Shown: positions 33,591 to 46,439, counted from the stretch's first letter. The stretch is DNA of 64,000 bases from Eleginops maclovinus (GCF_036324505.1 NC_086353.1:250501-314500); one strand, 5' to 3'. A program made the numbers and translations. The notes: a model not told the origin generated them from the sequence alone.

Positions 33591-34904
33591 ACATGCAAGT
33601 ATCATGAACGTGTGTTTGTCAAAGAGAGACAGCCTATAAAAAGCATAATCACTGCAGGACTCTATTATCTTTGCGTCAGTAAATTACATTTAGTGGTACT
33701 TTGATTATTTGCCCACATAATTCATACATTTTGTGAGGTATCTGTTCTTGGAGTTCCTTATAAAAGCAATTAAAACAAGAGTATTATTGTCATTTGTGGA
33801 GTAGAATTTGTGACTCCTCCTCCCCGGACAGTCCCTCTAATGGGCAGTTAGAAAATTAAATCATATTTAGCTGATGAGGATTTTATTTTAGTGGCTTTTA
33901 TAGTCTTGGAGAACAAATTTGGTAATTGGTAGCAAAGTGCTTAATGCTTCAATGCAAAAACTGGCTAAAACCATTTCTTGGTACGTCATATTGCACAACT
34001 TGGCTTTTTATTGGACGATGTTTAATTAATTAAAACAAAGTAGAAGCTTCGTTGTTAAAATGCGCTTCTGCAATAAATCTTCACAGCTAATGTCTTTGCC
34101 TGTTAATCCATTTCTAAAGATGAATTTTGGCAAATGGCTCTGTTATTTCTTGATGAGTTTGCAGAGACTGCCATGACGCTCGTAATATTTGGACTGTGTT
34201 CTATTTGAATATCAACCGAGTGCTTTTATTAACTTCATGTCAAGTTTAACGTCCACCCAACACTCTCCACCCTCCACCCAGTCTTTTAATGAGGGCGGGT
34301 TTCACTAGGTGCCAGGGTTTGTCAGCTTTTGAACTTCCTATTTCTTTCCGCTCATCAGTTTTTCCCATCTCTTTCAATCCCTTTATCCATTTCCCTGAAA
34401 GTTTGAAAAGCCGGTCCCGTCACATCTCACTTCCTCCCCTCATTTGCTTTGATTCCCAGAGCTACGTATCAGAAACTCAGTCAGTCATCTTTCGCTGTCT
34501 TCTCTTCCTCCTTAGTGTCCATCCATCCATCCATCCATCCATCCATCAACTGGTCCTCCCCTAACCACAGCAGACAGGTATTTTCTTGTCAGCTTGTCCC
34601 TTCTTTGATATGTGCTCTGGGAGTTGGTGTCCATCTCGTTTGGACATACAGTATGTCTATCAGCTTTTCCTGCCAGTTGTGGATGCAATCCCCGGATTAA
34701 ATGGCTGTTATCACTGGTTATCAGCATCATATATATGGGTAAGAAGGGGCTGCTACACCAGAAGGTTCATGAAGCTGTTATCATCTATTCACATGACTGA
34801 CTGCCGATACGAATGAGACAGGAAGCTGTGTCTTGTGACTCTAGCAATCATGACGTATCAAAGGAAGAAGTCAGTAGATGTTGTATAAAGAGTGGACTGC
34901 AAAT
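33591..34904. other. AT-rich, apparently unique noncoding DNA
   Basis: No repeat recognised until the (ATCC)n at 34518. Rich in TAATTA- and ATTA-containing words (for example TTTAATTAATTAAAAC near 34020). It could be a conserved noncoding element, but only alignment to other fish would tell. The 34.3-34.8 kb frames have no domains. Confidence 0.4.
34518..34547 (+). repeat. (ATCC)7 microsatellite
   Basis: About seven uninterrupted CATC/ATCC units within the T/C-rich sequence GTGTCCATCCATCCATCC. Confidence 0.92.
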
Positions 34905-35127
34905 GGAATAGTGCGGCTGTCTTTCAATCTGAAAGTTGTGGGTTCCTTCCCAGCGATGGCAGCCGGCAGTTTGAAGATACTTAACCCCGAGTTGCTCCTG
35001 ATTGCATTTCCAATTTTGTCTGAATATTAGTATAAATGTTGTTTGAATGGGGGAGTGATGGCTTCAAAATGTTAAGCGTTGAGTGGGCTAAAAGACTGGG
35101 AAATGCACTATATAAATACAGTCCATC
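34905..35127 (+). mobile_element. tRNA-derived SINE, family B, diverged copy
   Basis: GTTGTGGGTTCCTTCCC (B-box-like) is followed by ACTTAACCCCGAGTTGCTCC, GAATGGGGGAGTGATGGC, TTGAGTGGGCTAAAAGACTG and GGAAATGCACTATATAAATA with CAGTCCATCTGCC. The ending is the family 3' end, which the other copies here have lost. The head is heavily degraded. Confidence 0.72.
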
Positions 35128-37683
35128 TGCCAATCAAACATTAACAAAGTCAGGGGTGCACAGGCTTCAAATCATATGGTCAGTCGTTAATCGACATCAA
35201 CACATCGTCCAGAAAACAGCTATAAAGAACGTAACAAACATACTAATCTTGAACCCAAAAATGATCTTCTTCCCAACCTTAACCAATACATTTTGCAACC
35301 TCAACAACTTCTTTAATTCCCTTTTAAAGCATCACCAACATGAGTTTTGTTTTCACCAGAAGTGTGTGCGAGCACAATCCAATCCAAAGCATTACAAGGG
35401 TAGCAACAACAACTGATAATAGCTTTTAAATGTGCTGATTACATTAACACCAGGCGCTCAAAATGAATGTTAATGTGATTTGGTGAACTGTTTGTGCCAT
35501 TAAATAAGAGGGTCAGCAATGCAAGCTTTCATCTAGTGCATTGTGGATGTGATTTTTTTCTTTCTGTTATGGCATATTTATCACAACACTTCACTTTAGG
35601 CTATTTATTTGTTTCCTGCAGACATGTTAGCTGCCCGAGGAACAGTGCCAAGATGTAAACGCATTGCAATCCAAAGAAGCTGCCAGTCCCTCGCTCTGTT
35701 CCTCTGCCTGCATTCATGCACATATTCAGCAGATTGCATTTTCCTGCTCCTCCGCATAAGCGACAGCTATCCTCCCTTTCTCCTCGGGCCAAGAGGTTCG
35801 GTTCTGTTGTGGATCAAGATCAATTTTACCCTCTTCAATTTCCTTGTATTGTAAGTATTCACCATAAAGCTCTCTGAAGAAAACTAGGACCAGACCTGTT
35901 ATTGTTATACATTTGGGAGGATTGTTGGAAAAAGACATCCATACAATAATGAAATCAAAAAGTCCAATTTCAATTCATTATTCCTAGATTTCTCTTAGTA
36001 ACACTGTGTTGTTGTATTGGTGTTCTCTTTAAAACATCCCTTCATACATCAAACTCTCCTTTTCTTTCTCAAGAAGCTCAAGCAGGCCTCGCTCTTTCTA
36101 TTTCCCGTATATTCATTCTCTTTTCTCTCAGCATCTGTCCCGCCATTTCATTAGCCAAGGAGTCTTGTTGAATACATTTACATTTCAAAAGTTGTGGAGG
36201 GAGACGGTAGGGAACGGCAAAACTACAAAGGAAAAAATAGGAAATAGAGAGATAAAATAAGTCAGACAGTTGCGTGGGAGATGCTCTTCAAATTCATAGG
36301 AGACTTAAAAAACCTATTGGGGAAAGTGAGGTAGCGTAGCGTTGACTGCAGTGATGGAGAAGGGTGGTTCGAGAGAATTGAGATGGGGATAAGAAAGGCT
36401 GTAAATTGGCTGAGAGAGAATGGATGGTTGGGCTGGGGGATGAGGAGTGTGCAAAGAAGTAAGGGGCAGGAACCACCCTGTTAAAGAACTTATCCTTAGC
36501 ACACATCTGTTCCAATACACGGTGTAAATCCAGTTTCAATATGCTGCAGAGTGGCCTTTTGTGCACCAGTCTACATGCTCAATAATCAGGGAGGCGAATG
36601 GGGTTGAACATTAGTTCAGAATATGTGTTTGGAGGATAACAGAAATAAAGAACATTAGATCATTGCATCCATGGATCACTGTAGACCTTTGTGTTTGTTT
36701 GAGTACCATGCTGTAAATATTTATGATGATCTTATTACATTTAGGACTTGGGAGATGCTATATTGTGGCCTTCATCCAATAAACTAAACACTGATGATGT
36801 TCTTTGGTATCATCAAATTTGCTATGGATAATTACACACCTCGCTGCCCAAATCCCGTTTTAACCCCAGGATAATAGCGAGATTATTACTCCCCCACAGA
36901 ACAAAGCACACACTCTTTCGGTGGGGGTTTGATAGGTTTGTTGATTAATTTGCGGAATCAGTGATTACCTTGCAGAGCTGGTTAAATATTTGACTTTCAA
37001 ACTAAATTGCTGTAGACTTTTGTTGTTAAAGAACTCCCTGCTTAATTAGAGTTTGTCTTATGATGTTTTGTGGCATCCGACATTTGGCCTGCTGGGGATC
37101 CAACCCTGACAGTGATCCGGACTTGGCGTGGCGTCTATATATAGATCAGACCCTGCACATTATGCACTCAGCTCAGGCCAATTAGTAAGCCTGTCTCCGA
37201 AAATGTGACTGTGTTGTTTGTGTCAATTACAGGCCAATTTGCCTCAAAAAGATCACAGAGAGTTTTGCCGATGTTGCAATCCTGGCTGCAAAAAGGTGAC
37301 CTCATGCTTCTTTAATGACCGCGTGGTCTTTGACTGAAATTAATTCAGGACCTCTCCCAATCGGCGGTATAATAGCAGATCCAGGCAGCACGCCATTCCA
37401 GAGTTTGTATGTTTTATTACAAAGTTCTAGTGTGAGCAACGTACCTTTTATAGAGGAAATCACTTATACTTTACATTAAAATCAGAGCGTTGTTGTTCTG
37501 AGAAACATCGCTTTACCTCTTTAATAGTTATTGTACTGTCTATGTGGAATACAAGATGTAGTGCTTATGTTTGTCAGTGAACAGATTACGATGCAAAGCA
37601 ATAAGCTTATTAGAGCTAATGAAAATCTGCTTCATTTTTAACAGTATGGCTGAAAAGTCACTTCCACACAGTGCCCTTTTGCT
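35128..37683. other. Apparently unique noncoding DNA
   Basis: No recognised gene. The minus-strand frames at 36294-36566 come from GA-rich sequence. The stretch 36840-37400 is free of recognised repeats, carries TTAATTAGAG and TTGATTAATT words and a 12-bp palindrome TCTATATATAGA (about 37134), and could be a regulatory element. Confidence 0.4.
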
Positions 37684-37706
37684 CCTAGAGTGAGCTGCAC
37701 TCTAGG
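37684..37706. other. 9-bp perfect hairpin at the edge of the inverted duplication
   Basis: CCTAGAGTG, loop AGCTG, CACTCTAGG. The second arm overlaps the first bases of the duplicated segment at 37703. The other side of that segment reads TGCTCCAGAGTG, resembling TGCTCCTAGAGTG before the hairpin. Confidence 0.85.
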
Positions 37707-37877
37707 TGCTGTATAAAGGGGGGGGGGGGTATAGGTCGAGCTGGTTATGTTGGGGTGTATTACAAATACAAACTGCTTTGAATTGTCTCGCCGGGTATTG
37801 ATCCGGCCATCAGCGATGATTTCACTGGGTCACTGGTTCCCATTACGTTAACAGATCTCATCAGTTTAAACTGCTCC
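37703..37877 (+). repeat. Inverted duplication, copy 1 (about 170 bp)
   Basis: This segment is the reverse complement of 43372-43540. Outside a G run (12 G here, 6 in the other copy) only about three to four bases differ. It runs from TAGGTGCTG through ATGTTGGGGTGTATTACAAA, TCGCCGGGTATTGATCCGGC, CAGCGATGATTTCACTGGGT and GTTCCCATTACGTTAACAGA to AAACTGCTCC. GCCGG-GTATTGAT-CCGGC forms a 5-bp hairpin. No terminal inverted repeats, poly(A) tail or Pol III boxes are evident. It has no recognised identity. Confidence 0.93.
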
Positions 37878-40800
37878 AGAGTGCATCCATATAAGCAATG
37901 ACTCTAAAGCTAAGAGAGTTTGCATGCATGAACAATCGTGTCAAAGCTTACCTCTGTGCACAGATACACCAGACAGCATCGGGTAACACCTGGGCTGGCC
38001 AAGAGAAAAGCAAGCAACTGTAGAAAAAAGAGAAAGTGATGGATTGTGAGGTCTGAGTTGAAATAGATTACAGTCAGTGCCGAAAAGAACATTCTCCAGT
38101 TTGACATGAAAACTGGGACACTGAAAGGATCCCGGTGTATTCATCACAAAAACTACCAACGAAAGTTTGACATTACGTTCACATTCTGCACAGTGATGTA
38201 CGTTTGCTGCCTTTTTTATAAGTTGGAAGGTAGGAGGACTGCCGATGTACAGAAGGGAAGAAGATGGATGATTGAATGTCAGCGATCCTCAGTTGAGGTT
38301 ATCCGAGGAGACGGCTGAAAAGGCTGGCTGGAGAAATGGGTTTTTAAGACTAGAAGTCCTTAAACTCCCATCAGTCACGAGCCAAGTTTCTCCTCAGAGA
38401 AAAAAGTACCCTGATTGTATTTCTATCCAAATCCATTCTGTCACTTTAGCAGCAATATGCATGTCGATACCCTGGTTTGAAAATGGATGAAAACACCAAG
38501 TAGAGGGCTTTCTGAAAGATGTTGCACAGCTTCTAATGTTTGGCAGGCAATCAAACGTTATCTGGAATAACGAAGACAAGGGAGCACAAGTTGTAAAACT
38601 GAGCTTCTTTATTGCCGTACGTTGGGACAGTGCCCGAATGCCCACAGTGTGTACCAGCAAGGCAGTGTAAAGAAAGGAATGACACTTGTTTCCTCCAGCG
38701 GACCTGCTCATTAGCAATGATAGAAAGCCATGGTTGCATTTGGTGTGTCCTACAGTAAATGCTCACACTTATTTTGCTGGGAAGAGTTTTTAAGCTGATT
38801 GCAAACTTTCTGTACAAAAGACTTCTCCAGGACCACTTTAAACTTTAACCTAGAAAATGGTTCAGGTTTAGACAAACTCTTACTGGGTTTTCCTTCAGTA
38901 CTGCTCTTTCATGATAGCGCTACAGATTATGCTCATGTTTTTTACCCAATACAGCAAAGGGACTGGAAAAGACATGTTGACATCAGATAACAATCCACTC
39001 TTTCTTCTTGCAAAGCCTGACAGAATAAAGTCAACAGAAATCTTGACTGCTGCTGATTTTAATCTGCTTCTTCCTGTGTTCTTAGCCGGTTAAAACAACC
39101 CGAGGAGCTGCGCTTGTAAGTCAATAATACTTAGCCTGAGTTGCAAGGAAAGGGAATCAGATTGAGTTTGACTCCCCATCACTGAGGAAATGTCAACGCG
39201 GGCAGTATGACAGGTTAACAAACCTCTGTCCAATAAATGAGTGGCTTGTGAGTCCATGTGACCTTTGTTTACAGGCCTCGTGTTAATGGCTGAGCTCCAC
39301 CGTGCAGCAGAGCTTTCACTCCATCAATCTAAATTCCACACATGAAGCGACAAAAGCTGTTTGTGCCAAGTGCCGAGTGGACGACTTGAGTGGCAAGAGA
39401 GGGAAATGCCTACAGCAGATAAGCTTGAGCCTGTCACAGCCCAGGAGGCATTTATTCAGACGTCAGAAGGTCTAAGGTCACCTGTTGTAAACGTCAAAGA
39501 TGTCATTTGGCTAACTTTTAAATGACAACATGTGTGTATGTAGTAAGGATTGCTTTCAAATTAAATAATCACTAAAAGCTGTAGAAAAGACATTTTGTTA
39601 AATATACGTATGATTTGTTTCAACCAAATTAACCCCAGGTTTGAACTATATTTCTAGGAATCTTGAAACCTTAAAAAAACAAATGCTTGATTACCCTTTT
39701 TGTGACAAATCTTTAATTAGCTGCCTATGTGTGATCATCCATTTCTCGTTCTCCTTAAAGCCACTTATCCTCACAAAGAGCCTGAGCCACAACTCATAAT
39801 GATAAAGATTCAACCCCAACGCAGAAGCTAATAGAAGCGGAAATGCATTTCATTACAATGTAATTCAGTGATTGCATCTCAAAACAACACTGCTTCTGAC
39901 TTCCTTCAGATAAATTGTGGATTATATTATAATTCAATAAAACTCTAGTGGTTCAGCCCCTGTTGCAGTTTATTTGGGTAGCTAAAATGCACTAATCATA
40001 CGTATAATCAAACTATTAAATGGACTTGAACAAGCCGTCCAAGACTCTATGGAATCCTAGCAAAATGCAGGAAGTGACACAAAATGCTGGCGTTTCCTTC
40101 TTAGGAGTTGTAGATCAACAGGTCGTTTAGAATCCAGACCCCAAACCAGAGTTTTCTTTTCCAAAATGTGTCCGGATGTGTTTGGCAGGAACACCTCACA
40201 CCACGTTCTGCTTCATGGTTAGTGTACATAATACAACTCTGACACACCAACCCATCCAAACAAAGTACTACTACTTGCAGTTGGGAACCAGGAACCAAAC
40301 AACACAAGGGAAAGTTTGCATTCTGGTTCCAAAATCAAACTTAAATGTTGTTGTTTTTTTGTTTTTTGTACATGACCTGTACTACTGCAGTATCAGTATG
40401 CCTTCTTATCACCCGTCTGTGTAATTTCTCCCATTAGGATTCAGTTCCTGTAATCCCCAACCATCGTCACAGCTGGATGCATCCTTCCTCTTCTCTCACA
40501 GAAACAAGATAAGAAGTTTTGGGAGCGCCTCATCTCTATTTTCAAACACTCTCCTGGCTCCTAAGTGCTCAGTGAACAATCAAGATCCTGCGCTGATAGC
40601 GTCGCCCCGGAGCGGATTTATCTTGATTAGCATCCAAAAGCTTGTTTTTCTAATGGGAGTTGGAATACATTTTCATCCCCCTGTAGAGCAGAGCAGCTCG
40701 GTTGGCTTCAGATGGAATAAAACTTCAATCTTCAGAGACTACAGATGGAAGAAGAAGGTGACAGAAAGGGAGAGAGACCAGAGAGGATAAAACAGAGAAC

Positions 40801-42314
40801 AGGAAACTATTGAGATGGGTGACGAGATTAGAGGGTGACGATCAGAGAGGCAGGAGGAAGGAGCGACTCTTTAAATCGCGTTTCACTGATTTTTCTCGTT
40901 CCTTCCATTTTGTTTTCCGACTTTCCCGGGGGGAATTTGTTTTGCCGCACTTCAAACCCTTCACATGAAGACTCTTTTGATCTGACAGAGCAGCTCTCTC
41001 TCCACCTATCCCTCTGCCATGTGCTTCTCAACGTCTATCCTCACTTCTCTTTGTTGTCATTAACTGTCTCTTCACCTGTCTCCCCTTTCACGCCATCTGT
41101 TCTTTTCTCTGCCTACTTCCTCATCTCCCCCTCTTTGCTGTCTCTTGCTGTTCCTCAATGCATACATCTCCATTGGTACACTGCATTCACACCCTGAATA
41201 CTACACATTGTTTTGCCGTGGTATTAGTATAACTAAACTAAAGGTATCTTGAGGTTTAAAAGACCACACTGTCTTTAACAGGTATACTGTTTATCTGTAT
41301 AATATGTCCATTCTGCTCTTCATCACCATCACCTTTACAGCTTTTGGCCAGAGGATGTTCATTTAGGAGTTAGGGACCCAGAAACCTAGTGGTCTAATCA
41401 AATTATGGTTCTCTCCAAGTGTTTCTAAGTAAGACTGTATGGATTCCTCTGGGTCTTAAACAGGGGCCAAGGCGCTCTAGCAGAGGAAGAAGAAACCAAG
41501 GTTATGGAAACCATTCATGGTTTACCATCCGATTGTTAGTGTACATCGATTTGAGCTTTTGGAAAGCCATTCACATGCAGGTCAAAGGTCAATGGTTCAA
41601 TGGTCAATGGGTTTCATTAGGCTGATGAAAAGACAGTAACTCAACAAAGGGCAGTAACAAACGGAACAGCTCATCAGCAATAACATTAGCTTTTGGATAC
41701 AGGTAGCATCCATCTTTAGAAGACACTTCGTACATCATCTGTTAGTGCATGATCCATATGTTTAGATTTGCTGCCTTATGCTGATTACTAACGGCTTTGT
41801 CTCAACAGTACCGTATCTCAACACCACCGCCCAAAGCCTTGCAGCTCGGTGCCTTTGCCCCGACAGCAGTAGTATGTGCTCTGTAGGAAACAGATGTCTT
41901 TGGCGCCTTGGGGTGAATTGGCCTACTCTGAACCATGTAATGGCGGCCTTTTATAATGCGGAAAGGTTATAAAAGAAGGCGAGCTGGCTGCTGTGAGATG
42001 CAAACGGACCCTTTAACCTGCCACCATCTGCCACTGCCTGGATCAACAACACCTTGGCCCCGTACACCCTCTGATGATGCTCTCTGTAATTAAAGGTAGC
42101 AAAGCTTTAGTGACCAGTGACAGAGAGCCAGTGGAGTCACAAGAGATTCTGTAAACTTACAAGTCATGAGTAAAGTCGTGGCGTGTCTAGGCCGACTTTT
42201 TCTCAGCGGCACCCAGAAGATTGTGACGTTTATTTAGATGCATCTTTATTTTCCATTTATTTAAACACACATTATAAATGTATTTCTCCTTCCTTTTAAT
42301 TTGTATACACATCA
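37878..42314. other. Noncoding, no clear feature
   Basis: The longest stretch with almost nothing recognised. CATCCATTTCTCGTTCTCC..CCACTTATCC near 39737-39770 faintly resembles the start of the retroelement fragment at 8215. Purine-rich patch at 40740-40860 and C/T-rich patch at 41030-41160. Frames of up to 120 codons (40835-41197) are compositional. No exon seen. Confidence 0.4.
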
Positions 42315-42420
42315 CGGCTACTGCTGGGAGCCGGATCCCTCCTCTGTTGCTCTCTCCAAGGTTTCTTCCATTTTCCCTCCTAAACTATGGTGTTTCTTTA
42401 GGAGTTGTACCTTGTACGTT
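42315..42420 (+). mobile_element. Fragment of a common fish dispersed repeat (GGATCCCTCCTCTG type)
   Basis: GGAGCCGGATCCCTCCTCTG, TTGCTCTCTCCAAGGTTTC, TTCCATTTTCCCTCCTAAA and GGTGTTTCTTTAGGAGTTG match in order the fragment at 29920-30050. Confidence 0.6.
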
Positions 42421-43371
42421 GCGTCCCAACTTTAATTACAGATCAAAAACTCTTCTGATGAGCTTAGCTTTGATTCACAGATGTGTTTTGGGATATTAGC
42501 AGACATGTCTCATCTTCGTTCAATTTAAAAAAAGAAATCGCTCACCCATTGAGTGATAGCTGCTAGGCCAGTAGTCAGAAAGCATATTGTGTTGTCAATT
42601 TGCTTGACCGAAATGTATAACTGAGCATCATCAGCATAGATGAAAGTCACCGTTGAGTCCCCTGATATTACCTAGTGGTAGCTTATTAAATGAAAACAGA
42701 GGGGATCTTGTGCAACTCCAGAAAACATGCAATATCTAGACATGTCATGTTCCTCTTGGACACTATGGTCCAGGTCTTATCCTGATGGTGATGCATAGGT
42801 ATGTGGATTTATACACACTGTCCATAACTACAAATCCCATGCTGAATTAATATCTCTGCATGAAGATAGTTGTGTTTTTTAAGGCGATACAGAGTGTGAA
42901 TTGTGAAAGTGTATGCAAAAATTGGACACAACTCGCTGTTCCAAAAGTTGTTGTCTTTTTTTTACGATGTTGGATTAATATCCTTGGCTCTATTTTGGGC
43001 TGAGTCTGGACCCCTTCCACATTGAACGTCTTTATCTCATTATCTGGCAGGGTAAATACCAAAGACGGCGCTAAAACGCCACATTATACATTACACTCAT
43101 TGTGCCTCAGACTGTGTATGGAAAATCAGGAAGACAGAAGGCAGTACGTCGATAACACATTTGGTTGGAGGATGATTCAAAGTGTGTCGAACAAAAATCC
43201 AGCTGGATGTTTGCACCAGGCGGCGTGTAAGACGATGACACAGATCGTCCCACGCCGCGGGAGCCTCGGGTTAAACAGCTTGCAGACTGTCGGTGAGTAA
43301 TTTGCCTCTGAACCTGAGCAGGTGATTGAGCGGGGGTGAGGGTGAGGGCAGAGTATACGAGCGAGATGCGA
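42421..43371. other. Noncoding; probable repeat fragment at 42560-42730
   Basis: AACTGAGCATCATCAGCATA, then ATATTACCTAGTGGTAGC and ATCTTGTGCAACTCCAG resembles part of a long fish repeat in which 'aactg.gTgTCATCtGCATA...attacctagggg.agc...cttgtggaactcc' is typical. The match is from memory and by eye. The rest is unrecognised. Confidence 0.4.
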
Positions 43372-43540
43372 GGAGCAGTTTAAACTGATGAGATCTGTTA
43401 ACGTAATGGGAACCAGTGACCCAGTGAAATCATCGCTGATGGCCGGATCAATACCCGGCGAGACAATTCAAAGCAGTTTGTATTTGTAATACACCCCAAC
43501 ATGACCAGCTCGACCTCTACCCCCCTTTATGCAGCACCTA
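43372..43540 (-). repeat. Inverted duplication, copy 2
   Basis: Reverse complement of 37703-37877. Homology stops sharply at GGAGCAGTTTAAACTG on the left and at GCAGCACCTA on the right; flanking bases do not match. The copies are 5.5 kb apart in opposite orientation. The near identity is unlike the decayed state of most other repeats here, so the duplication is recent or the segment is under constraint. Confidence 0.93.
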
Positions 43541-45524
43541 CTGATCCATCTTTGTCCCTACATACCATAACAGCTCTTCTATAACGTCTCTCCTTTCCCT
43601 TCCCTCCACCTGTCTTGTTCTAACAACCTCCGTCAATAAGCCTCCAGCTCCATCCTTCTTCCTTTTATGTCCCCTCTCCAGTCGTGACCAAACCCCCCCC
43701 CTCCACTTCATTTTTCTTCCACTTCTATAACTTCCGTCCAGAACACGGCCGGCACGACTCTCTGTCCGGAGGGAGCCGGCTCGGAGACCTTGTGCCATAT
43801 GCTACATGAGGAGAGGAGGGGGGGAGGAATAACAGCCATGTTGAAAACAAGAGGAGGAAAAAGGGGACAGAGAAAGCAATGCAGTGGAGGGACGAAGGGT
43901 GGCTAATTGGGGAGATATAATTGTTAAAACGGCAAATTACTGTGATAAAGAAGCACGATAGGAAGGGGAAAATGTGGGGACGAAAGGCTCCTTAAAGAAA
44001 TCACTAGCAGTGGGGAGAAAATGCATAGAAAAGGAAGACAAAACAAGAGAGTGACACAGAAAAATGTACTCCATTTCCAGCTCTCGACTTGTGTGAAACC
44101 AAAGAAGCAAAGATAAAGGAGGAAACTGTAATGTAGTTAACACTTATCTGTGTTTGCTGCAATTTACAAGGTGTATATTCAGCGTCAAGTCACATCTGAT
44201 AATATATACCCAGCAGAGGTGTATATCTGCTCTCTGTTTCTTCTTCTTACGCTGCTTTATCTTCCCCTCTGGAGCCGCCTCTTCTTACACACATTGTAAT
44301 CCAAAGCTATGCATTACTCATGAGTGCTTTTGTTTTCAGAATCCATCACCTAACCCTCTGACCATTACCCTACAGCTGCACAACCAAACTAACTCTTTAT
44401 AAATGTGAGCTTTTTGTAAGAGGCTTCAAGGACCAGAAGGGTTTTTATGGGGATGCAGAGTCCCCTTAAGATGTGCTTTTAGGTTTCAAAGGACTAGTTT
44501 GAGTTGGACTTCAAATCTAGCAATCCACGTGATTTGGAACAGGAAGTGAATCATTGACTGACACATTGATAACGCCCTGAGTAACATCACCTTATTCTTT
44601 TTTAAACTTCATAAATGACCTGTATCTCTCCTACGTTCATCCAGATAAGTCAAAGACGTACAACACAATATGGTAATGCAGATCAATGATGTCGGATCAA
44701 CTCAGAAATGCTCCAGCTCCATGTGCAACACAGACAAAGACAATCATCCAGACAAGATTCAAAGAAACAGAGATTTAAAATAACATTACAATCCCTGCAG
44801 AGCACATTTGATTCAGGATAAATATCTGGATTTATTTTTAGGATTGAATGGTGCACAAATGCTTGCTTTTTTGCCTAAATCCTGGGACCCTTTATCTACA
44901 ATTGTATGGTAAAAATTCACATTCTGGGTCAGAGACACTGTTTTAATGGTGGTTGATTCATACTATTATCAATGGCCAACACTTTGGGGTTGATGTGTGA
45001 CATAATAGGAAACAAAACACCTTAAAAGCTCACAAAATGCTGGTCCTCACAAAGATAGAAGAACAAAACCAGACACAAACACCACTAAAAAAGTCAACTG
45101 TAATTTTCCTGCCCCCATTAAGCCCAAACTACATCTATCTTTCCATTTGGCTCCCACAGCGTCTTTCATCTGTTGTCTCTCTCCTCCTGAGCTTCACAAA
45201 CTCACGCTCTGTCTCTCTCACTCTCATAGTTAGTGAAAGTGAAAAATCAGTGTAATCACCGTTCCCCTGCAGTCCGCTGAAACACAGCTTCTTTCCTCGC
45301 TCTGACCAAGTCATTACCTCTGCAGGGCGACTGACGAGCGAACGCTGGGCACAACAGCATCAACACTCACAAAAACACACTCTATGTGCATGCATATGGG
45401 CTTCAACTGTGCACACACATGAGCAGATGCATGTTAGCTAAGGAAATTCATGAGCCGAGACCTCCACAAACATGTGCACACACTCGTTGTGAACACCACC
45501 CTGTTCATAAGAATTGAGATAAGA
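43541..45524. other. Noncoding, C/T-rich then GA-rich
   Basis: 43541-43700 is C/T-rich and 43800-44110 A/G-rich on the plus strand. The Arg-rich minus-strand frame at 43538-43798 arises from this. No gene recognised. Confidence 0.4.
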
Positions 45525-45670
45525 ATTACTTTATTAATCCCACACTGGGAACTATGGCATTACAGCAGCATAGTACAATACACATTGCACAAGTAGAAAA
45601 TACAATTAAAATAAACAATTCTAAAGTATGAACATAAAGAACAAATAGAAATAAACCGGTATTATAAATA
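45525..45670 (-). mobile_element. LINE-type 3' end, copy 1
   Basis: Plus-strand GAGATAAGAATTACTTTATT with AATCCCACACTGGGAAC and GCATTACAGCAGCATAGTAC matches the copy at 54441 (AAGATAAGAAGTACTTTATT, GATCC, GCTGCAGCATAAA). On the minus strand this is the GGAT(T)AATAAAGTA(C/A)TT...CTTATCT 3' end typical of fish non-LTR elements. Parent family not assigned. Confidence 0.6.
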
Positions 45671-46439
45671 TACAGTTGGACTATGAATCAGTGAAACTGT
45701 CGATAAATTAAACACTTTGCCTGGAAACAAAACAACAAGTGAGGAGAAGATATGGAGATGTGGAAGAAAAGAGGAGGAGGAGGAGGTGGAGGAAAAATGA
45801 GGAGGAAGGGATAAAGACATGAGAGAAACAAACATTTAATGAGTAAGCAGTGGATGAGCAGAAAGCAAAACATGGGCGTGAATAAAAAGAGAAAGGTTAA
45901 AGCCGTCATTTAAAAGTTTGCTTTTTTAACTTACCATGGTGACAGAAAGAAAGACTGAGGAGAAGAGCGGGAAGGAATATTTCATTGACTATTACCAGAT
46001 TATACAATCCCATCACAACACACAGAAAAGCGTTACGTTGAAACTTGTAATTTAAAATCAAGACTACAGTTATTGACACACGGAAATTCAAAGCTGTTCC
46101 AAAAAATGTTTCCCGCAGAGATTATTTTTCTGTTCAGCTCAGGGTTTGAATTGCTTATTTCTAATCAATGGAGTATCTTAATTGAATAAAAAAGCAGCTC
46201 CTTGAAGTAGAAAGGACTCGCAAAGGAACTTCAACAAACACGTTCCTTTAACAAGTAAGATTAAAATGATGAATTTACCTGAAAATAGTTTTTTTTGGCA
46301 GCTCTGAAGTCTTTGATTGCTTCCCCGCCGAGTTAAAGACAGAACTGGATTTTATTTTAATTGGATTTCACCAGTTTTTTATATGCAACAGAAAACCTTT
46401 GCATCTTTAACACGCAAACATGCTGATAAAAACACACAC
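45671..46439. other. Noncoding, GA-rich patch
   Basis: 45735-45830 is A/G-rich (GAGGAGGAGGAGGAGG). Nothing else recognised. Confidence 0.4.

Noticed and set aside
43538..43798. Arg-rich 86-codon minus-strand frame
   Set aside because: Arises from C/T-rich sequence on the plus strand; no match to a known family.
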